From Takashimella koratensis (taxonomy: Eukaryota > Basidiomycota > Tremellomycetes > Trichosporonales > Tetragoniomycetaceae): DNA of 64,000 bases. The notes under the pieces were generated by a model, which was not told the origin of the DNA, did no database searches, and was given only the letters and a program-made list of their open reading frames with translations. Position 1 is the stretch's first letter; every line of letters begins with the position of its first letter. The DNA lies in assembly GCA_003116875.1 (NCBI GenBank), contig BCKT01000022.1, positions 62,488 to 126,487 on the forward strand, read 5' to 3'. The translations under genes and the position numbers were made by a program. Below, piece by piece: positions 11,601 to 23,425 of the stretch.

Positions 11601-13423
11601 ATCCCCATGTGCGCCTGCTGCGGTGTCTGGCCCGGTTGCCCCTGCTGTTGCGGCGGTTGCTGTTGGACTTGCTGCTGCGGTTGCTGTGGCTGCGGTGGTT
11701 GTGGGCCGGCCTGGGGTTGAGTCTGACCGGGCTGTTGTTGGTACATCGGGTGCTGACCGGGCTGGGGCGGTCGTTGGATCGGTGACGCGGTTGCTCCGCC
11801 GGGCTGCTGGGCGAATCGTTGCGCGTTGTTCGCTGCTTGCTGCTGCGCGAGGAGGGCGTGTTGTTGAGCCGCCGCCGCTTGCTGCTGTTGTTGCTGCTGG
11901 ACAGCTTGTTGTTGTTGGATTTGGAGTTGATGCTGCATGAGCTGCGCTTGAGCTTGGGTAAGCCCGCCGTTCGCTTGAGCTTGCGCTTGAGCCTGCGCAG
12001 CCACTTGCGCCGCCTGCTGCTGCCGCATATCGATGATCTGCTGCGCCGGTATCCGTTGAGGCGTCGACTGGGCGCTCTGCGGGAAGTGCTGTTGCTGAGC
12101 CACAACCTGCATCGGCTGCATGTTTGACGCAGCCGCCATAGCTTGCTGCTTCACCGCCCTGATCCGGTTCACCGCCTGCGAAGGGAGCGTTAATCGCTGA
12201 AAACCCATTTTGCTCCGCCTACTGGGGAAAAAGGATTCTTGACTTACGTCGCTATACCCCGCAGGATTGTTAATGCCTTGCAAGCCTTTGCTATTCGTCG
12301 CAATGTCCCAAAAGGTTCCCCACCAGCTGAACAACAATTAGCACGCGCTCAAGATACATCACAGTCGACCTCGCGGAACTTACTCCCAAAGCAGACCATC
12401 GGCCATCTGGATCGGCACCCCCAGCGAGTCTCCCAAAGCCGCTTCATTCCGGAACGCCCCTGCTGTCGTGTGCATATCTCGCTTGACGAGGTACTCGTGA
12501 ATGTATAACCGCAACCTGAAGGTGGCGGTTGTCAGCGTGGACTTGATCATCTCCTCGCCGCCTCAAAAGACTCACAAGTTCTCGCTATCGGATGGGCGCG
12601 CCTGCATCTGCGCTGGACCCATCTGGGACTGGGCGTTGCTGCCGACACGCGACATGTCGAAGCCTTGAACGATCTGGTGCTCCATCCCTGGTTGCTGTTG
12701 CGGGTGGATGTGCTGTCCAGCCATGACCATGCCGTTGGGGACTCCGGGCTGGCCCGGTTTTGCGCCGGCGGCAGCGGCAGCGGCAGCCGCTGCATGCTGT
12801 TGCATCTGCTGTTGAACGTGCGCAGGATGTGGCTGTTGGGGTTGCGGGGCGCCGGGATGCTGCTGGTATGGTGTTTGGTGCTGCGGGATCCCGGCTGCCT
12901 GGGGAGCTGGCGGTCGCGCCTGTTGAGGGTGAGGGGGACGCATCTGGGCCGCGACCTGTCCCGCCGCGCCCTGGGGCATACCAGGGCCTGGTGGTTGAGG
13001 TGGGTGCGGATATTGATGTGGGTGGATAGCGCCGGGACCGCTGACGGGGAAGCCCTGGTGCTGGAGATGTGGTGAAGGGCTGGGGTGGTGAGGGGAAGGA
13101 GGAACGACAGCACGCTGTTGCTGAGCTTGCTGTTGCGCGACAGCTGCGGCTGCCTGTGCCTGCTGAGTCTGCTGCATTTGTTGTTGCTGCTGCATTTGTT
13201 GTTGACGTTGGATTTGTTGAACTTGCTGAGGAGTGATTGGCATTCCTGGTTGGCCGTGGGGGGGTCTGGCGATGGCGTACGGGTGTGGATACCCCTGCAC
13301 CATCTGCATGGGCACCCCGGACGGGCCCGGCTGCCCGGGCTGTTGCATGAGGTGGGCTTGGATCTGCGTTTGAGCTGGCGATGCGTGTGCTTGAGGGGGA
13401 AGTGGAGGATGGGGCAATGCCAT
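8658..13423 (-). CDS. FLO8: LisH-domain, glutamine-rich transcription regulator of the FLO8/SOM1 type
   Basis: Eight exons: 13423-12576, 12515-12384, 12326-12248, 12175-10496, 10427-10189, 10109-9839, 9667-9290 and 9137-8658, giving 1368 residues. A Pro/Gln/His-rich N-terminus precedes a LisH motif at about 283-310 (LRLYIHEYLVKRDMHTTAGA), followed by LLWDWWGTFWDIATNSKG. This LisH plus Trp-rich block is the signature of Flo8, Som1 and SSDP-type regulators, which act in the nucleus on adhesion, filamentation and cAMP-dependent genes. Residues from about 360 to 900 are almost entirely Gln with Ala, Met and Pro. A nuclear-localisation-like KRQRR follows, and the C-terminus is Gly/Pro/Thr-rich with an acidic end. 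ATG 13423 is chosen because an intron-like segment (13542-13427) ends just before it and the upstream exon has an in-frame stop. The family match rests on the LisH/WW segment; the rest is low complexity. Confidence 0.78.
10690..12130 (-). repeat. CAG/CAA-type trinucleotide tracts encoding polyglutamine
   Basis: On the plus strand this reads as runs of ctg and ttg; on the coding strand it reads as CAG/CAA. Uninterrupted Gln runs reach about 16 codons, mixed with Ala, His and Met. CAG and CAA are interspersed, so the tract is less uniform than a pure CAG repeat. The plus-strand open frames of poly-Leu, poly-Cys or poly-Ala opposite it are shadows. Confidence 0.9.
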
Positions 13424-13426
13424 GGC

Positions 13427-13542
13427 CTGATGGGGGAGTAGATCGTGAGCAACGGGACTCGTAATGTTGAGGGTTAGGTGGAAGGATGGGAAAGGTATGT
13501 CGGCAAACAAGGTGATGATTGCACTTGCCAAGTGATACTCAC
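13427..13542 (-). other. Candidate 5' UTR intron of the FLO8-like gene
   Basis: On the minus strand a strong donor (GTGAGTATC) begins at 13542 and a CATCAG acceptor ends at 13427, three bases before the chosen ATG. The upstream exon cannot be coding in the matching phase because it contains an in-frame TGA. A spliced leader is therefore the simplest reading. Confidence 0.5.
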
Positions 13543-16500
13543 GCGCACCCAAAGCCCTCAAAATACTACTGGCCCTTCTCAAACTCTGTTCTCACCCGTA
13601 TGACGGACTTAGTCTTGCTCGGCAATGAAGCGGAAGACTTGAGATTGATCAGAGATGGGGTGGCAACGAGGTGGAGACGATGGTGCCGGAAGAGATAAGA
13701 TGAGTGAAGAAAGGGAGATGACAGCGAGGGGGCGAGGAGGGGGGTTTTAGAGCGTCTCGCGTGATTGACGACGGATCGGCCTGGGTCTAGAGGGAGGAAG
13801 GCGAGAGAGGGGTCAAGTGAGAGAGAGGGAGGTATCAAAGGACGTGCGTGTGGGCGACGAGTCAACGTGTGAACATCGATGTAAAGGGGGTCGGAGGTGG
13901 GACGAGGTGAGAGACGAGGTGGACGAATATGCGTCAGCCAAAGTGACGAGTCATGTAGACGGGGTTGGGTCAAGAGCGATTGAAGAATGATGGTGATAAT
14001 GAAGACGGCGATGATGAGAGAAGATGGACGAAGGTGTGATATTCAGGCCGAGGGATGGACACACATGGGCGTATGTCTGGCGAGGGGAGGGGAGGGGAGG
14101 GGGAATGGGAATGGGAAGGGGCGGAGGGCGGAGGCTTGAGTGGGCGCTAATACTCACCGCTAATGGGATTGCACGAGGCGAAGGCCGAGACGCGAGAGCG
14201 GAGGGATCGTCGTGATGGCGACCTGGGGCTGTGAGAAAAAATTGAAATTGACGAGGGACGAGAGGGCAAGAGGTGATTCCCAGCGCGGATGGGCAGGACG
14301 AAGCGAGGAATGAAGAAGGACACCGAGTCATGTCAGCATTGGTCCGGTGCATGCCCAGGTGGGAAGAGGCAGCGAGCAAGAGCAAAGCAATAGGGATGAT
14401 GGATGTGGACGTGATCCCGACCACACATCGGTGGCATGCGGAGAATCGTGACGTACCGAATAGTCAACAAGAGCCCAAGTCACGCGCTCGGAGATGGGGA
14501 GGATAGAGTTTGGTTCAGACGGCGAGTCACTTGCGGACGCGTGGTCGATGACCCAGACTCTCACGCCGATCACGTCTGGTCTGCGGGAATCGGCAAGGAC
14601 AGATGGACAGACAACCTGGGTCCCTTGTCCCTCGTCACCTCGTCTGTCGTGGACCGCGTGTCTCGCCTAGAGGAAGGGGAAACCGGGAACCGGGTTCGCG
14701 ACCGCGCGGTGACGTGGGAGGAGGTATTGATAGTCTCCACGTGCGTCTGGTGATCGTCCCCGAGGTGCCCGGCGGCTGTGTCGATGTATGCACAAGGAAG
14801 CGGGAGTGCCAGGGGTGTCGGAGCGGGTTGGGGGGTCGCTCGGTCGGATGTGGGAAGGTGGTGACGGCAGGCGGAACGAAGCCGAGCGTTCTGTAAGATG
14901 ATGGGTGGGAAAAGAGAGATGGTGCAGAGGTGATCGTCGTTGAAAGCGAGAAAAGTCGTCGTTCCTTCGGGCTTATCACACCACGAATCTCTCGTCGCGA
15001 GTGGATGAATTCTCGTGAGGTGGACGGGTGGTATGCTCTCTGTCTCTCTCGGTCTCGGGCTCCGCTAGGCCGAAGGATGAGAGGTGGATTTGGAAGAGAG
15101 AGAGAGTTGCGGCGTTTGTCGGGAGAGTGCGATGGGCTAGGCCTTCGGAACGGTCCGCGCGCGCTTGAGAGGAGGCAAGTCGAGGGTTGCGCGAAGGGTA
15201 GGTGAAGATGAATAGGATGGATGGAGGATGATGCTTGGTGTGTATGGATGGAGAAGAAAACAAGGTGTAGGTAAGATGTTAATGAGGAAAACGGGGACCT
15301 GGAATGGGGGATCGCTCTCGGTGTCGGTCGCAGGCGCGCCTTTGGGAATTGGCTTGGGATGGGCTTGGTTTGGCTTTGAGCAGAATAAGGGGAGGGTAGA
15401 GAGAGGGCAGAGGGTAGCAGGTAGAGAGGGAGAGGGACCTGAAAACGAGAGAAAAGGCCCGTCGGGAGTGGGGGTAGGGGAGGCTCTGTTTTTCCTGCTT
15501 CGCTCCTTTTCGGCAAGTACTGTATCGTAATAGGCTGATGCTCGATTCGAGGCAGGCAAATCCCGAGCACAGAAAGGAGAGGCGACGATGCAGCGAAGGC
15601 AAAGGTGGTGGTGGTGGGGAAGGGGAGGTGAAGTGAGATGGGAGGGATGCAAGTGGGAAGGGGGATGCTGCGGGTAGGAGAGGATGGCAAGGATGCGTGC
15701 AGTGCGTCCCAGTGGTCGAGTCTAAGGCGAGATTGGCTCTGGCTCGGGTCGATTAGCAAGGGAATTAGGAAGAGGGGCAGACGGATTAGTCCCGATTAGG
15801 TGGTGACGAGGTGGGGATTACAAAGTGAGCCACGGTTAATCCGCAAGGGGGACAAAAAGGGGAAAGGAAAGGACGGGGGCGCCGAGGCATGGGATCCGAG
15901 GGAAAAATCAAACAAAATAACAAAGACCAAAACGAGCCAATCCTCAGGGTCGACTCTCACCGTACTCTCTGTGGCTGCGTTGCTTTGCTTCAACGCTCGA
16001 GTTGGTACACCCGTCTTAGCACCTGCAATGCAGAGATCCATACCACCTCGCTCACATCGACAACGAATCTATGCATCTCGTTAACATTTCAAGTCTTTGC
16101 TTGCTTGTGCACTGCTGTTGGTTTTGCCCCGGGATCACCAATCGACGTTAGGCGAGTTTAAACTTTTCCGAGTGTGAGCAAAACTCAAAAAGCGTGTGTG
16201 GCGTCCCGCGTGCTCCCCTCGTTCCCCCTCGGTCTGTCTACATGCGTCGTTCGCTTCGCTCGCAGAGGTATGCAAGTGGGCAAGTATGCAGGTATTCCCA
16301 ATTACACCTGGGTCGGGAACGTAGATCCTATCCCCATGCTCCATGCTCTTCGCGATGAAGGAATTACAATACTCGCTACCATCCATCATTCGCTGCAAAC
16401 AACGCGGGATGAATGTGTCACCATAGACTCGGGGTAAGCATAGTCGGGAACGTATTCGAGGTTCCGAGTCCCCAACTCGAGGCAATTGAATACCAGTCGG

Positions 16501-17296
16501 GTGAAAGTACATGCATAGTCGCGAGGATGAATAGCTGTAATAGAGGATTGCAAACCCACGACACGAGCTAGGTCCCGCTGGACGAGTTAAGCGGATGATA
16601 GTTGCCTTGTCCGTCCTCATTTAAGGTTGATGGGTTTCTTTTCCCAACCCTGCGGCCCTGCGGTCTTTTGCCCCTCGTGGCTGAAGGAAAATCACCCACT
16701 AGCGCAAAACCAGCATCATCCTTGCCTCATCGGGCAATTCCCACCCATTCGTCAAACCGCGCCGTCCCGAGCGTGGCACTTGGGTTAGTGATGGGCAGCC
16801 ACGTGCGGCGAGGATTATCCCCTCATCCTCTTGCTCGTCATGAACTAGTTAGTACTCAGAGTCACTCTTCCCTCCTCCAAGTTATAGCCGAGGAACCTGG
16901 GCATCCCCATTTAGACAATCTCGGCATTGACCCTTCAGCTCTTTCTTCCTCAGGCAGTTCGCAGTTATCGGCCAGCGTACAACTCGCCTCGGCAGATAGG
17001 CAAAGTGTTTAATGACACTGCCTTGTTACCCCTGCAGAAGCTCATGCCCGCCACTGCCCCTGCTTGGCAACGACAAGATGGTACCTATGTCAGGCTTCAT
17101 CTTCGGCTTTCTCAGCTATCCACCGCCAGGGCTGATACCATTCGAAGTCTTGTGGAAACAATCAACGCAGACCAACTCTTCGTCCCCGCCCAATGCGCTG
17201 CTCGTACAGGATCCAACTCCAACAAATCCACGTATCATGCTTTCATACATGACTCCGCTCTAAGATGAATGAATAGTTTTTGGGTTTGTCTTCTGT
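13543..17296. other. Long intergenic region upstream of the FLO8-like gene
   Basis: This gap of about 3.7 kb is large for a genome whose other gaps are mostly 0.2-1.7 kb. From 13.6 to about 15.8 kb the plus strand is strongly purine-rich, so the minus strand has the pyrimidine-rich look of a long promoter and leader. I recognise no conserved protein. Between 16.1 and 17.3 kb there are modest non-repetitive open frames: 16174-16437 (+), 16135-16620 (-), and 16602-17012 and 16927-17268 (+). Their composition is less biased than random shadows, but I can assign no family. They could be fast-evolving small genes, non-coding transcripts or chance. Confidence 0.4.
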
Positions 17297-18894
17297 TTAC
17301 TTGCTAAGAGCAGCCTGGAGACCCTCGTACACCTCAACCTCAATACGAGCCTCGGCCTTCTCAGACTCGGGAGCAGCAGAGCCGAGAACCTTGTTGGCGT
17401 CGGCGAGACCGGCGCGGACGTTCTGATAGGAGACCAGGTCAGTATTAGTCACTTCGACGCAATCCAGAAGCGGTGGAGTTGGCGGAGGACAGGGGGAGGG
17501 GGGAAAAAAGAAAATGAAATCAAGTGCGTGTAATAGCTTACCTCGGCGGAGAAGCTCTCAAGGGGGTAAGCCTCGACAGCGTTGATGGAGAGGGTGTTGT
17601 TGCCGTGGACGGTGGCGAAGCCGGCAGAGACTGGGACGAGTTAGTAACTGCACTCGATGGGTTTTGTGTAGTCGCGGTATTTTCTTCTCAGTCTGTCATC
17701 TGCCCTGAACCCAAGGTGCGCCCAGTATCTCCTCGCCCTGGGACCATAATTCTCTCTCCCCAGCCTCGCCTACTCTCTTCTGAAGAATTCCCTTCCGCCC
17801 CCTCCCCCCACCTCCCAACAACTCTCTTATCCCGGAATTTCGTCTCTCGCCCGCCTCTTTCCTTGCTTGCCTCTTCAACTCTCTTCGAGCCTCTCCTCCC
17901 ACTTGTCTACCGCTTCGCCTCGAGCCTCTACCCTCCCTGATGCTCCGCCCTGCATTCCCAAGTCTTCTTCATCTCTTCCCAGACTCATCCAACCGACACG
18001 GAGCTTCTTCAATACCGATCTCTCGTCGTCACGGGATACGGTACGAATAGCGCAGCCGAGACAAGAGCAAGAGCGGGCCACTCTTCAAAGCTAGGTTCAA
18101 GACCCCGGCTCCCTCTCCACCGAGTCATACCTAGCGCCCTATGCGCCCGCGACCGCTCCCTTCTCCCTTGCCCTTCCACTTCACCACCATCATGCTCCAT
18201 CCAAAGCTCCTTCCCGCACTCGACCCAGCCTCCGGCCGTCCATTGAATCCCCTCATTCGTCATTCCTGATCTCCCTGTTTCTTTCCGACCGGATCTCCTG
18301 TTCTCGATCGCAGACACCACCGCATTGACCAGCGCCTCGACTCACCGAACCATTTGGTCGACTTGCCGCCCTCCTCGATGACCTCGACGACACCCGGTCG
18401 GAGCGCCTCGATGGAGGGAACGTGGTTGGCGAGGATACCCATGTCACCGGTCGCGGCGGGGATGTTGACCTGGGTGACACCCTGAGCGGAGAAGAGCGCC
18501 TAGGAGGTGTTAGTGAGATGTAACGAAGTCTGGGATGGACATGAAATATGTAGAAGATGAGAGACAAGAGAGATGACGGTAAGAACGGGATGTGGAATTG
18601 TGGTTGTGAACAAATCGTTGAACCCTTGTCTACATCCACTCAAGCAATTGCACCTCCCTCCCTCCAGTACTCTTTTCCATCGGCTCTTCCATCCGAGTTG
18701 TACCATCATCCCGAACCCAATCCCGTCGCCGTCGTGTTGGGTAAACCGAACACCATACACACCTGGTGGGGGAGGACGAGGCTGAGCTTGAGCTTGTCGT
18801 CAGCGACGTCGGCGTATCCACGGCGGGCGATACGGGAGACGGCGGCCTGGCGGGGAAGGGCTCGGAGGGCGGAGGTGAGGCGGAGGGCGGACAT
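17297..18894 (-). CDS. ATP16: Mitochondrial F1 ATP synthase subunit delta
   Basis: Four exons: 18894-18763, 18499-18346, 17630-17542 and 17422-17297, giving 166 residues, normal for the family. The N-terminus (MSALRLTSALRALPRQAAV, then ARRGYA) is a basic, Ser/Ala-rich mitochondrial presequence. The mature part shows LKLSLVLPHQALFS, VNIPAATGDMGILANHVPS and EALRPGVVEVIEE, the beta-sandwich of F1 delta (bacterial epsilon). A C-terminal helical hairpin follows (AGLADANKVLGSAAPESEKA). The subunit is part of the central stalk that couples the c-ring to catalysis. It is transcribed divergently from UTP14. Introns 1 and 2 are 263 and 715 nt, and their low-complexity open frames are not genes. Confidence 0.95.
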
Positions 18895-19241
18895 GGCGGG
18901 TGGGTGGGGATGGAGAGGTAGAGGGAAGAGGTAAGGGTGAGGTTGAAGATGGGATTCAAGGTGTTGAAGATGAGGTGAAGGCAGGCTGAGGCTGCAAGGA
19001 GAGGCAGAGGGATCCCACCCAGGTTCCGAAATGCCGCGGAGCAGAGGGCAGTGTGGCACCGTATGAACCACTGGATTGGAATGACGTGGCATTGTGGTAA
19101 ATAGTGGGGAACGGTATCAGACCCCCCCGTTCCCTGAATCATCCAGCCCGGTGGAGGTCGACTGATGGTTAATTTTTGAAATCAGAGCAAAGATTTTGCC
19201 GACCTCGACCCACTGTACCTACCACCTAACCTACACTCACC
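18895..19241. promoter_or_regulatory. Bidirectional promoter between ATP16 and UTP14
   Basis: The two start codons face away from each other across 347 bp with no coding block between them. Both promoters must lie here or overlap. I see no classical TATA box, and the half nearest ATP16 is C/T-rich on the ATP16 strand. Confidence 0.6.
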
Positions 19242-22200
19242 ATGGCCAGAGGAACTTCTAGTATCCGGCCGTTCTCAGCCTCTTCCCAGCCGTCCAAGGG
19301 CAAAGCGCGGTCCTCTTCCTCCAAACGCGGGAGCCGGGCCGACCCTTCCGCAGCGTACACGTACCTCCCGACTCTCCCGAAGCGCGCAGGCAGGGCCGAC
19401 CCAGACGTCGCTGCCGGCCGACCTCAGCAGAAAGGGTCACGCCCACCGACCCAGTTTCGCCGCCACGACCAAGGCGAAGAAGAAGAAGGCGAGGATGAGG
19501 ATGATGAAGAAGAGGAAGAGGACGAGGATATGAGCTCGAGAGTGAGAAAGATCGCGATGATGATTGCAGCAGATGATGGAGGGGTAGTGGATGATGATGA
19601 CGATGAAGATGTGGATAGTGATGAGGCTTGGGAAGAAGGTGGGAGCGACGATGAGCGCTGGGGAGATGTTTTCAGGGATTTGGAGAAAGGGAAGAAGGTA
19701 AAGGGGAAACCCAAGGGTAAAGAGGTTGTACTCAAGGTAAGTCAAACTGCTGAGTGAGAAACAGAGGAGGAGGAGGAGGGTAGGTGAGGGAGAGGAGAGA
19801 GAAGTGAGGTGGGATCGGGGAATGGGGAAAGAACTGATTAAATGTCAGCCGGCGAAACCGTTGTTGGTCAACCTCGACGAAAGCGATGATGAGAAACCGG
19901 CAAAGGCAGGCAAGGCGGCCAAGGCACAGGTTGACGACGAGATGGACGAAGACGAAGAGGAGCTGGATGCGGACGAGGATGAAGATGAGGAGGACGATGA
20001 GGACGTTGAATTGGACGGAGAGGAAGTCGAAGAAGAGGATGACGAAGAAGACGACGAGGATGAGGACGAGGACGAGGACCCCGCGCTTCCCTCAGATCTC
20101 TCCGACGACGAAGACGAAGAAGGGATGGACGGCCTCGATGCCTTCGTGGACCAGCTCGCAGCTGCCGACAAGTCTGCCAAAGCTGCATCGGCGCCTGTCA
20201 AGGCCGCCAACAAAACCCGTCGTGTCTTACCGGTCGTTTCTGCACCGACGTCAGGGGACGCCACGGACCTCGCTCTCCGACCTGGTAAGTCTCACCCAGT
20301 TCTTGTCAAACTCTACCCTCTGTTGATAATCTCAAGCTGATCCCATATCCCACCTCGCAGGACAAAAACTCGATCTCACCTCTCTGATCGCTTCTCACCC
20401 GTCTCTCTCCTCGGCGTCGGCGCTCTTACCGTCCAAGTCTGACCGCAAGGCTACGTCGGTCCTCCGCGCTGGGGTCCTCCCTGCCCCGCTCCCTACGGTG
20501 GCTCAGGAACGTATCGACCGACAGGCTGCGTACGAGCAAACGCGTGAAGAGGGCCAGAAATGGGCAGGGGTGATGAAGCGCGTCAAGGAAGCCGAGCACC
20601 TCTCGTTCCCTCTCCAAGCTGCCGATCGCGGCGGCGTTAAGTCCGCCGGCGAGCTTCTCAGCGCGTTTAAGCCGCAGTCTACACATGAATCGGCGGTCGA
20701 TGCGCTTCTCCGGTCCGCCAACCTCACAGATAGCGGCGTCACCGCCGCCGAGGATGAAGCGCTACGAGGTCAAGATCTCTCCACTGAGGAGATTGCAGCA
20801 CGTCGAGCCGAGTTGCGACACCAGCGTGAACTCATGTTCCGTGCCGAATCCAAAGCGAAGCGAGTGGCCAAGATCAAGTCAAAGACGTTCCGCAAACTTG
20901 CGAGGAAGCGGGAGGCGAAAGCGGATGGAGGGGATGCAGAGGATGCTGGTGTTTCGTTGGAGGATCTGGAGAGGTTGGATCCCGAGGCAGCGGCGGATGA
21001 GAGGGAGAGGTTGGAGATGGAACGAGCGAGGGAGAGGGCGACGCTAAGGCATGGTGCGAAGACGGGAAGGTGGGCGAGGAACGTGGGTGGAGATGCGACG
21101 GAGGATGTGGATGCAAGGAGGGAGAGGCAGGAGATGTTGGATATCAAAGAACGTCTTCAGCGTAAAATCCATGGGAAAGGATCGGGTGATGAAGAGGACG
21201 ATTCGGATGATTCGGATGAAGACGAGGACGAGGATGAAGAAGCCATCAAGACCCGCGCATTCGACCAGCTCGCGAAACTCAATGCGGCCGATGGAAAGGA
21301 GGAAGGGACTGGGAAGAAGGGGCTCATGCAGATGGCGTTTATGAAAAAAGCACATGAGAGGGAGATGAAGAAAGTCTCGGAGCAAGAGAAAGAGTTTAGA
21401 CGAGAGGTAGAGGATTTGGATGAGAGTGAAGAGCAAGAGGAAGAGGATGAAGAGAAGGCAGAGATGATGAGAGTTGGAGAAGGAAGGATGGTTTTTTCAG
21501 GGCCTGCTAGTGTGAGTTTGCACCCCTATTGCACCCAATTGATTGGACTTTTCTCTCGGTGGTTGAGGATGAGCTGATGTTATTAGGCCGCTACAACGTC
21601 CAAGTCTGGTGTATCAACAGCAAAGCCTCAGCGACCTCGATCCCCGTCCCCGGTGGCTGTGGACACCCCCTTCGGCGCTGCGAATCCCTGGCTTGACGCG
21701 TCCTCCTCCTCCGGCCCCTCTCGGAAACGCAACGTCAACCTCGGCTCTTCCTCTGCATCCGCCGAAACCAAAGCCGTCCGGTCGTTGAAGAAAGCCAAGC
21801 GAGACCGAGATGCAGAAGCAGACGACGAGAAAGTCGAGATTGATGTGGCGTTGAACCTGGAGAAAGGCGGGAAGGGCAAGGGGAAACCCAAGGGCAAGGA
21901 AGCGAAGAGAGCGAGAGTTCAAGAGGATGAGAGTGAGGATGAGGATGATGATGATGTGGATGAGTTACTGCCGGTCAATGGAGTCAAGGCGTTCTCGCAA
22001 CGAGATTTGGTCGCCGAGGCATTTGCAGGTGACAATGTTGTCCAAGTGAGTGAAACGACTATCGAGAAAGCGAAGTAGTGGCTAGGCAGTCTTATCCAAA
22101 GTATGGCAACCTAACACCTGTAACAGGATTTTGCTCGGGAGAAACAACAGCAAATCGAATCCGATGCTCCTCAAGTGCAAGACACCACCCTCCCTGGCTG

Positions 22201-22581
22201 GGGTTCATGGGGCGGTAAAGGAGTTCGGAAACGCTCTACCAACCCACGTTTCCTCAAAACTACACCAGGTATCGCAGCGACCGACCGTAAAGATGCCGGT
22301 CGGGAGAATGTGATTATCTCGGAGAAGAAGGATAAGAAGGCAGCAGCGTTCTTGGTTAAGGATTTGCCGTATCCGTATACCTCGGTAGCTCAGTACGAGG
22401 CAAGCTTCAAGACTCCCGTCGGGAGTGAATGGAACTCGAGAGCGGGATTCCAGAGGGGGACTGTACCGAGGGTCGTCAAGAAAGTGAGTTGTCGATTGGG
22501 CCAGGAATCAAGAAGGAGGCTGATGCTGACTTTTGTGATTAGCCCGGAGCCATTATCGAACCTGTCCGCAAGCTGTTTTAA
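19242..22581 (+). CDS. UTP14: U3 snoRNA-associated protein UTP14
   Basis: Six exons: 19242-19736, 19849-20284, 20361-21508, 21587-22045, 22127-22483 and 22543-22581, giving 977 residues, within the usual 800-1000. The N-terminal third is highly acidic (long Asp/Glu runs). The core has LPAPLPTVAQERIDRQAAYE, KIKSKTFRKLARKR, ERATLRHGAKTGRWA and KGLMQMAFMKKAHEREMKK. The C-terminus has LPGWGSWGGKGVRKR, KDLPYPYTSVAQYEAS and ends EPVRKLF. These are the conserved blocks of Utp14, which activates the helicase Dhr1 in the 90S pre-ribosome in the nucleolus. The start has a good context (CACCATGG). Two similar Lys-rich KGKPKGKE segments flank the acidic and core regions. The last coding exon is only 39 nt. 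Confidence 0.95.
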
Positions 22582-23425
22582 ACTATACATTTACTTCCGC
22601 CGTACAAGATCTCATGTCCAACATTTGTCTCATTACAATGCGGTCTTCCCCATGCATACTGTATCTCACCCTCATCACCGATTTATCTTGAGTGAAAGAG
22701 CACTGGATGAGACGTCGCCCGTGTCATGCCGCCCTCGAGTTATCACAAATCACTGATTCATACCTGACCACCTTCATTCCACTGGTGAACCCTGGCTTTT
22801 CTTCGTTCGCGATCATATGGGAGAAAGAAGTCGACGCTGTCACAAGTCCTCGAATCGGTTTCTCTCTGCAAAAACTTGTCGACCACTATTTCGAAAGCTA
22901 CTGCCGTAGCTAGACTACAGTATGCTGTCACGAACACCGGTCTACTCGGCCGTAAACTACCCTTACGGTAGACGCCACCAAAGGACAGAGACCTGCCACT
23001 TCAGACAAGAGAAAGGAGTGCACAAAGCGAGGCCATAGACATATATACACAGCCCAGTGATAGTCTTGGTACTCCTTGTCAAATGTTATATTCTGCAACC
23101 AACACTATTTGCAATGTAGTAACAGTTACCGTCTACTAAAGGGACCCACCAGCGATATCCATCACATATGTCTGGTTGGTTTTGAGTCGGGACTCGTTGG
23201 ATTTCTCCGTGGGCAAATCGGCCTTGCTGGTGACAGACGTTGAGACAACTTGTCAGGGCGCTACAACGCCGGAGAGGTACGAGTCACTGTCACCTCATGC
23301 GCATGTCAGATGGCAACGGAAAGTCCTGCGCACAACCGAAGCTTGGCTCAGATTCACACTCATACATACGTTCACAGAACCACATCATACTCGCTCCTCT
23401 GATTCTCGATCAATGTCAAGGACCG
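22582..23425. other. Intergenic: 3' flank of UTP14 and left edge of the accessory island
   Basis: These 844 bp carry no coding block I recognise. Base composition falls to near 50% GC from about here, against clearly higher GC in UTP14. UTP14 and the first island gene converge on this stretch. Confidence 0.4.

Noticed and set aside
10658..12127. Plus-strand open frames rich in Leu, Cys or Ala opposite the FLO8-like gene
   Set aside because: They are the complement of CAG/CAA polyglutamine codons. The minus strand has eight in-frame exons and a LisH domain.
13566..13973. Possible longer N-terminus of the FLO8-like protein upstream of 13423
   Set aside because: The exon before the candidate intron has an in-frame TGA in the phase needed to join ATG 13423, so the segment is best seen as untranslated leader.
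14635..15759. 374-codon minus-strand open frame
   Set aside because: It is Pro/Ser/Leu low complexity arising from strand purine/pyrimidine skew, with overlapping frames on the same strand of similar quality and no family match.
19424..20264. Minus-strand poly-Ser frames opposite UTP14
   Set aside because: They are the complement of the acidic Asp/Glu codon runs of UTP14 and show no conserved block.
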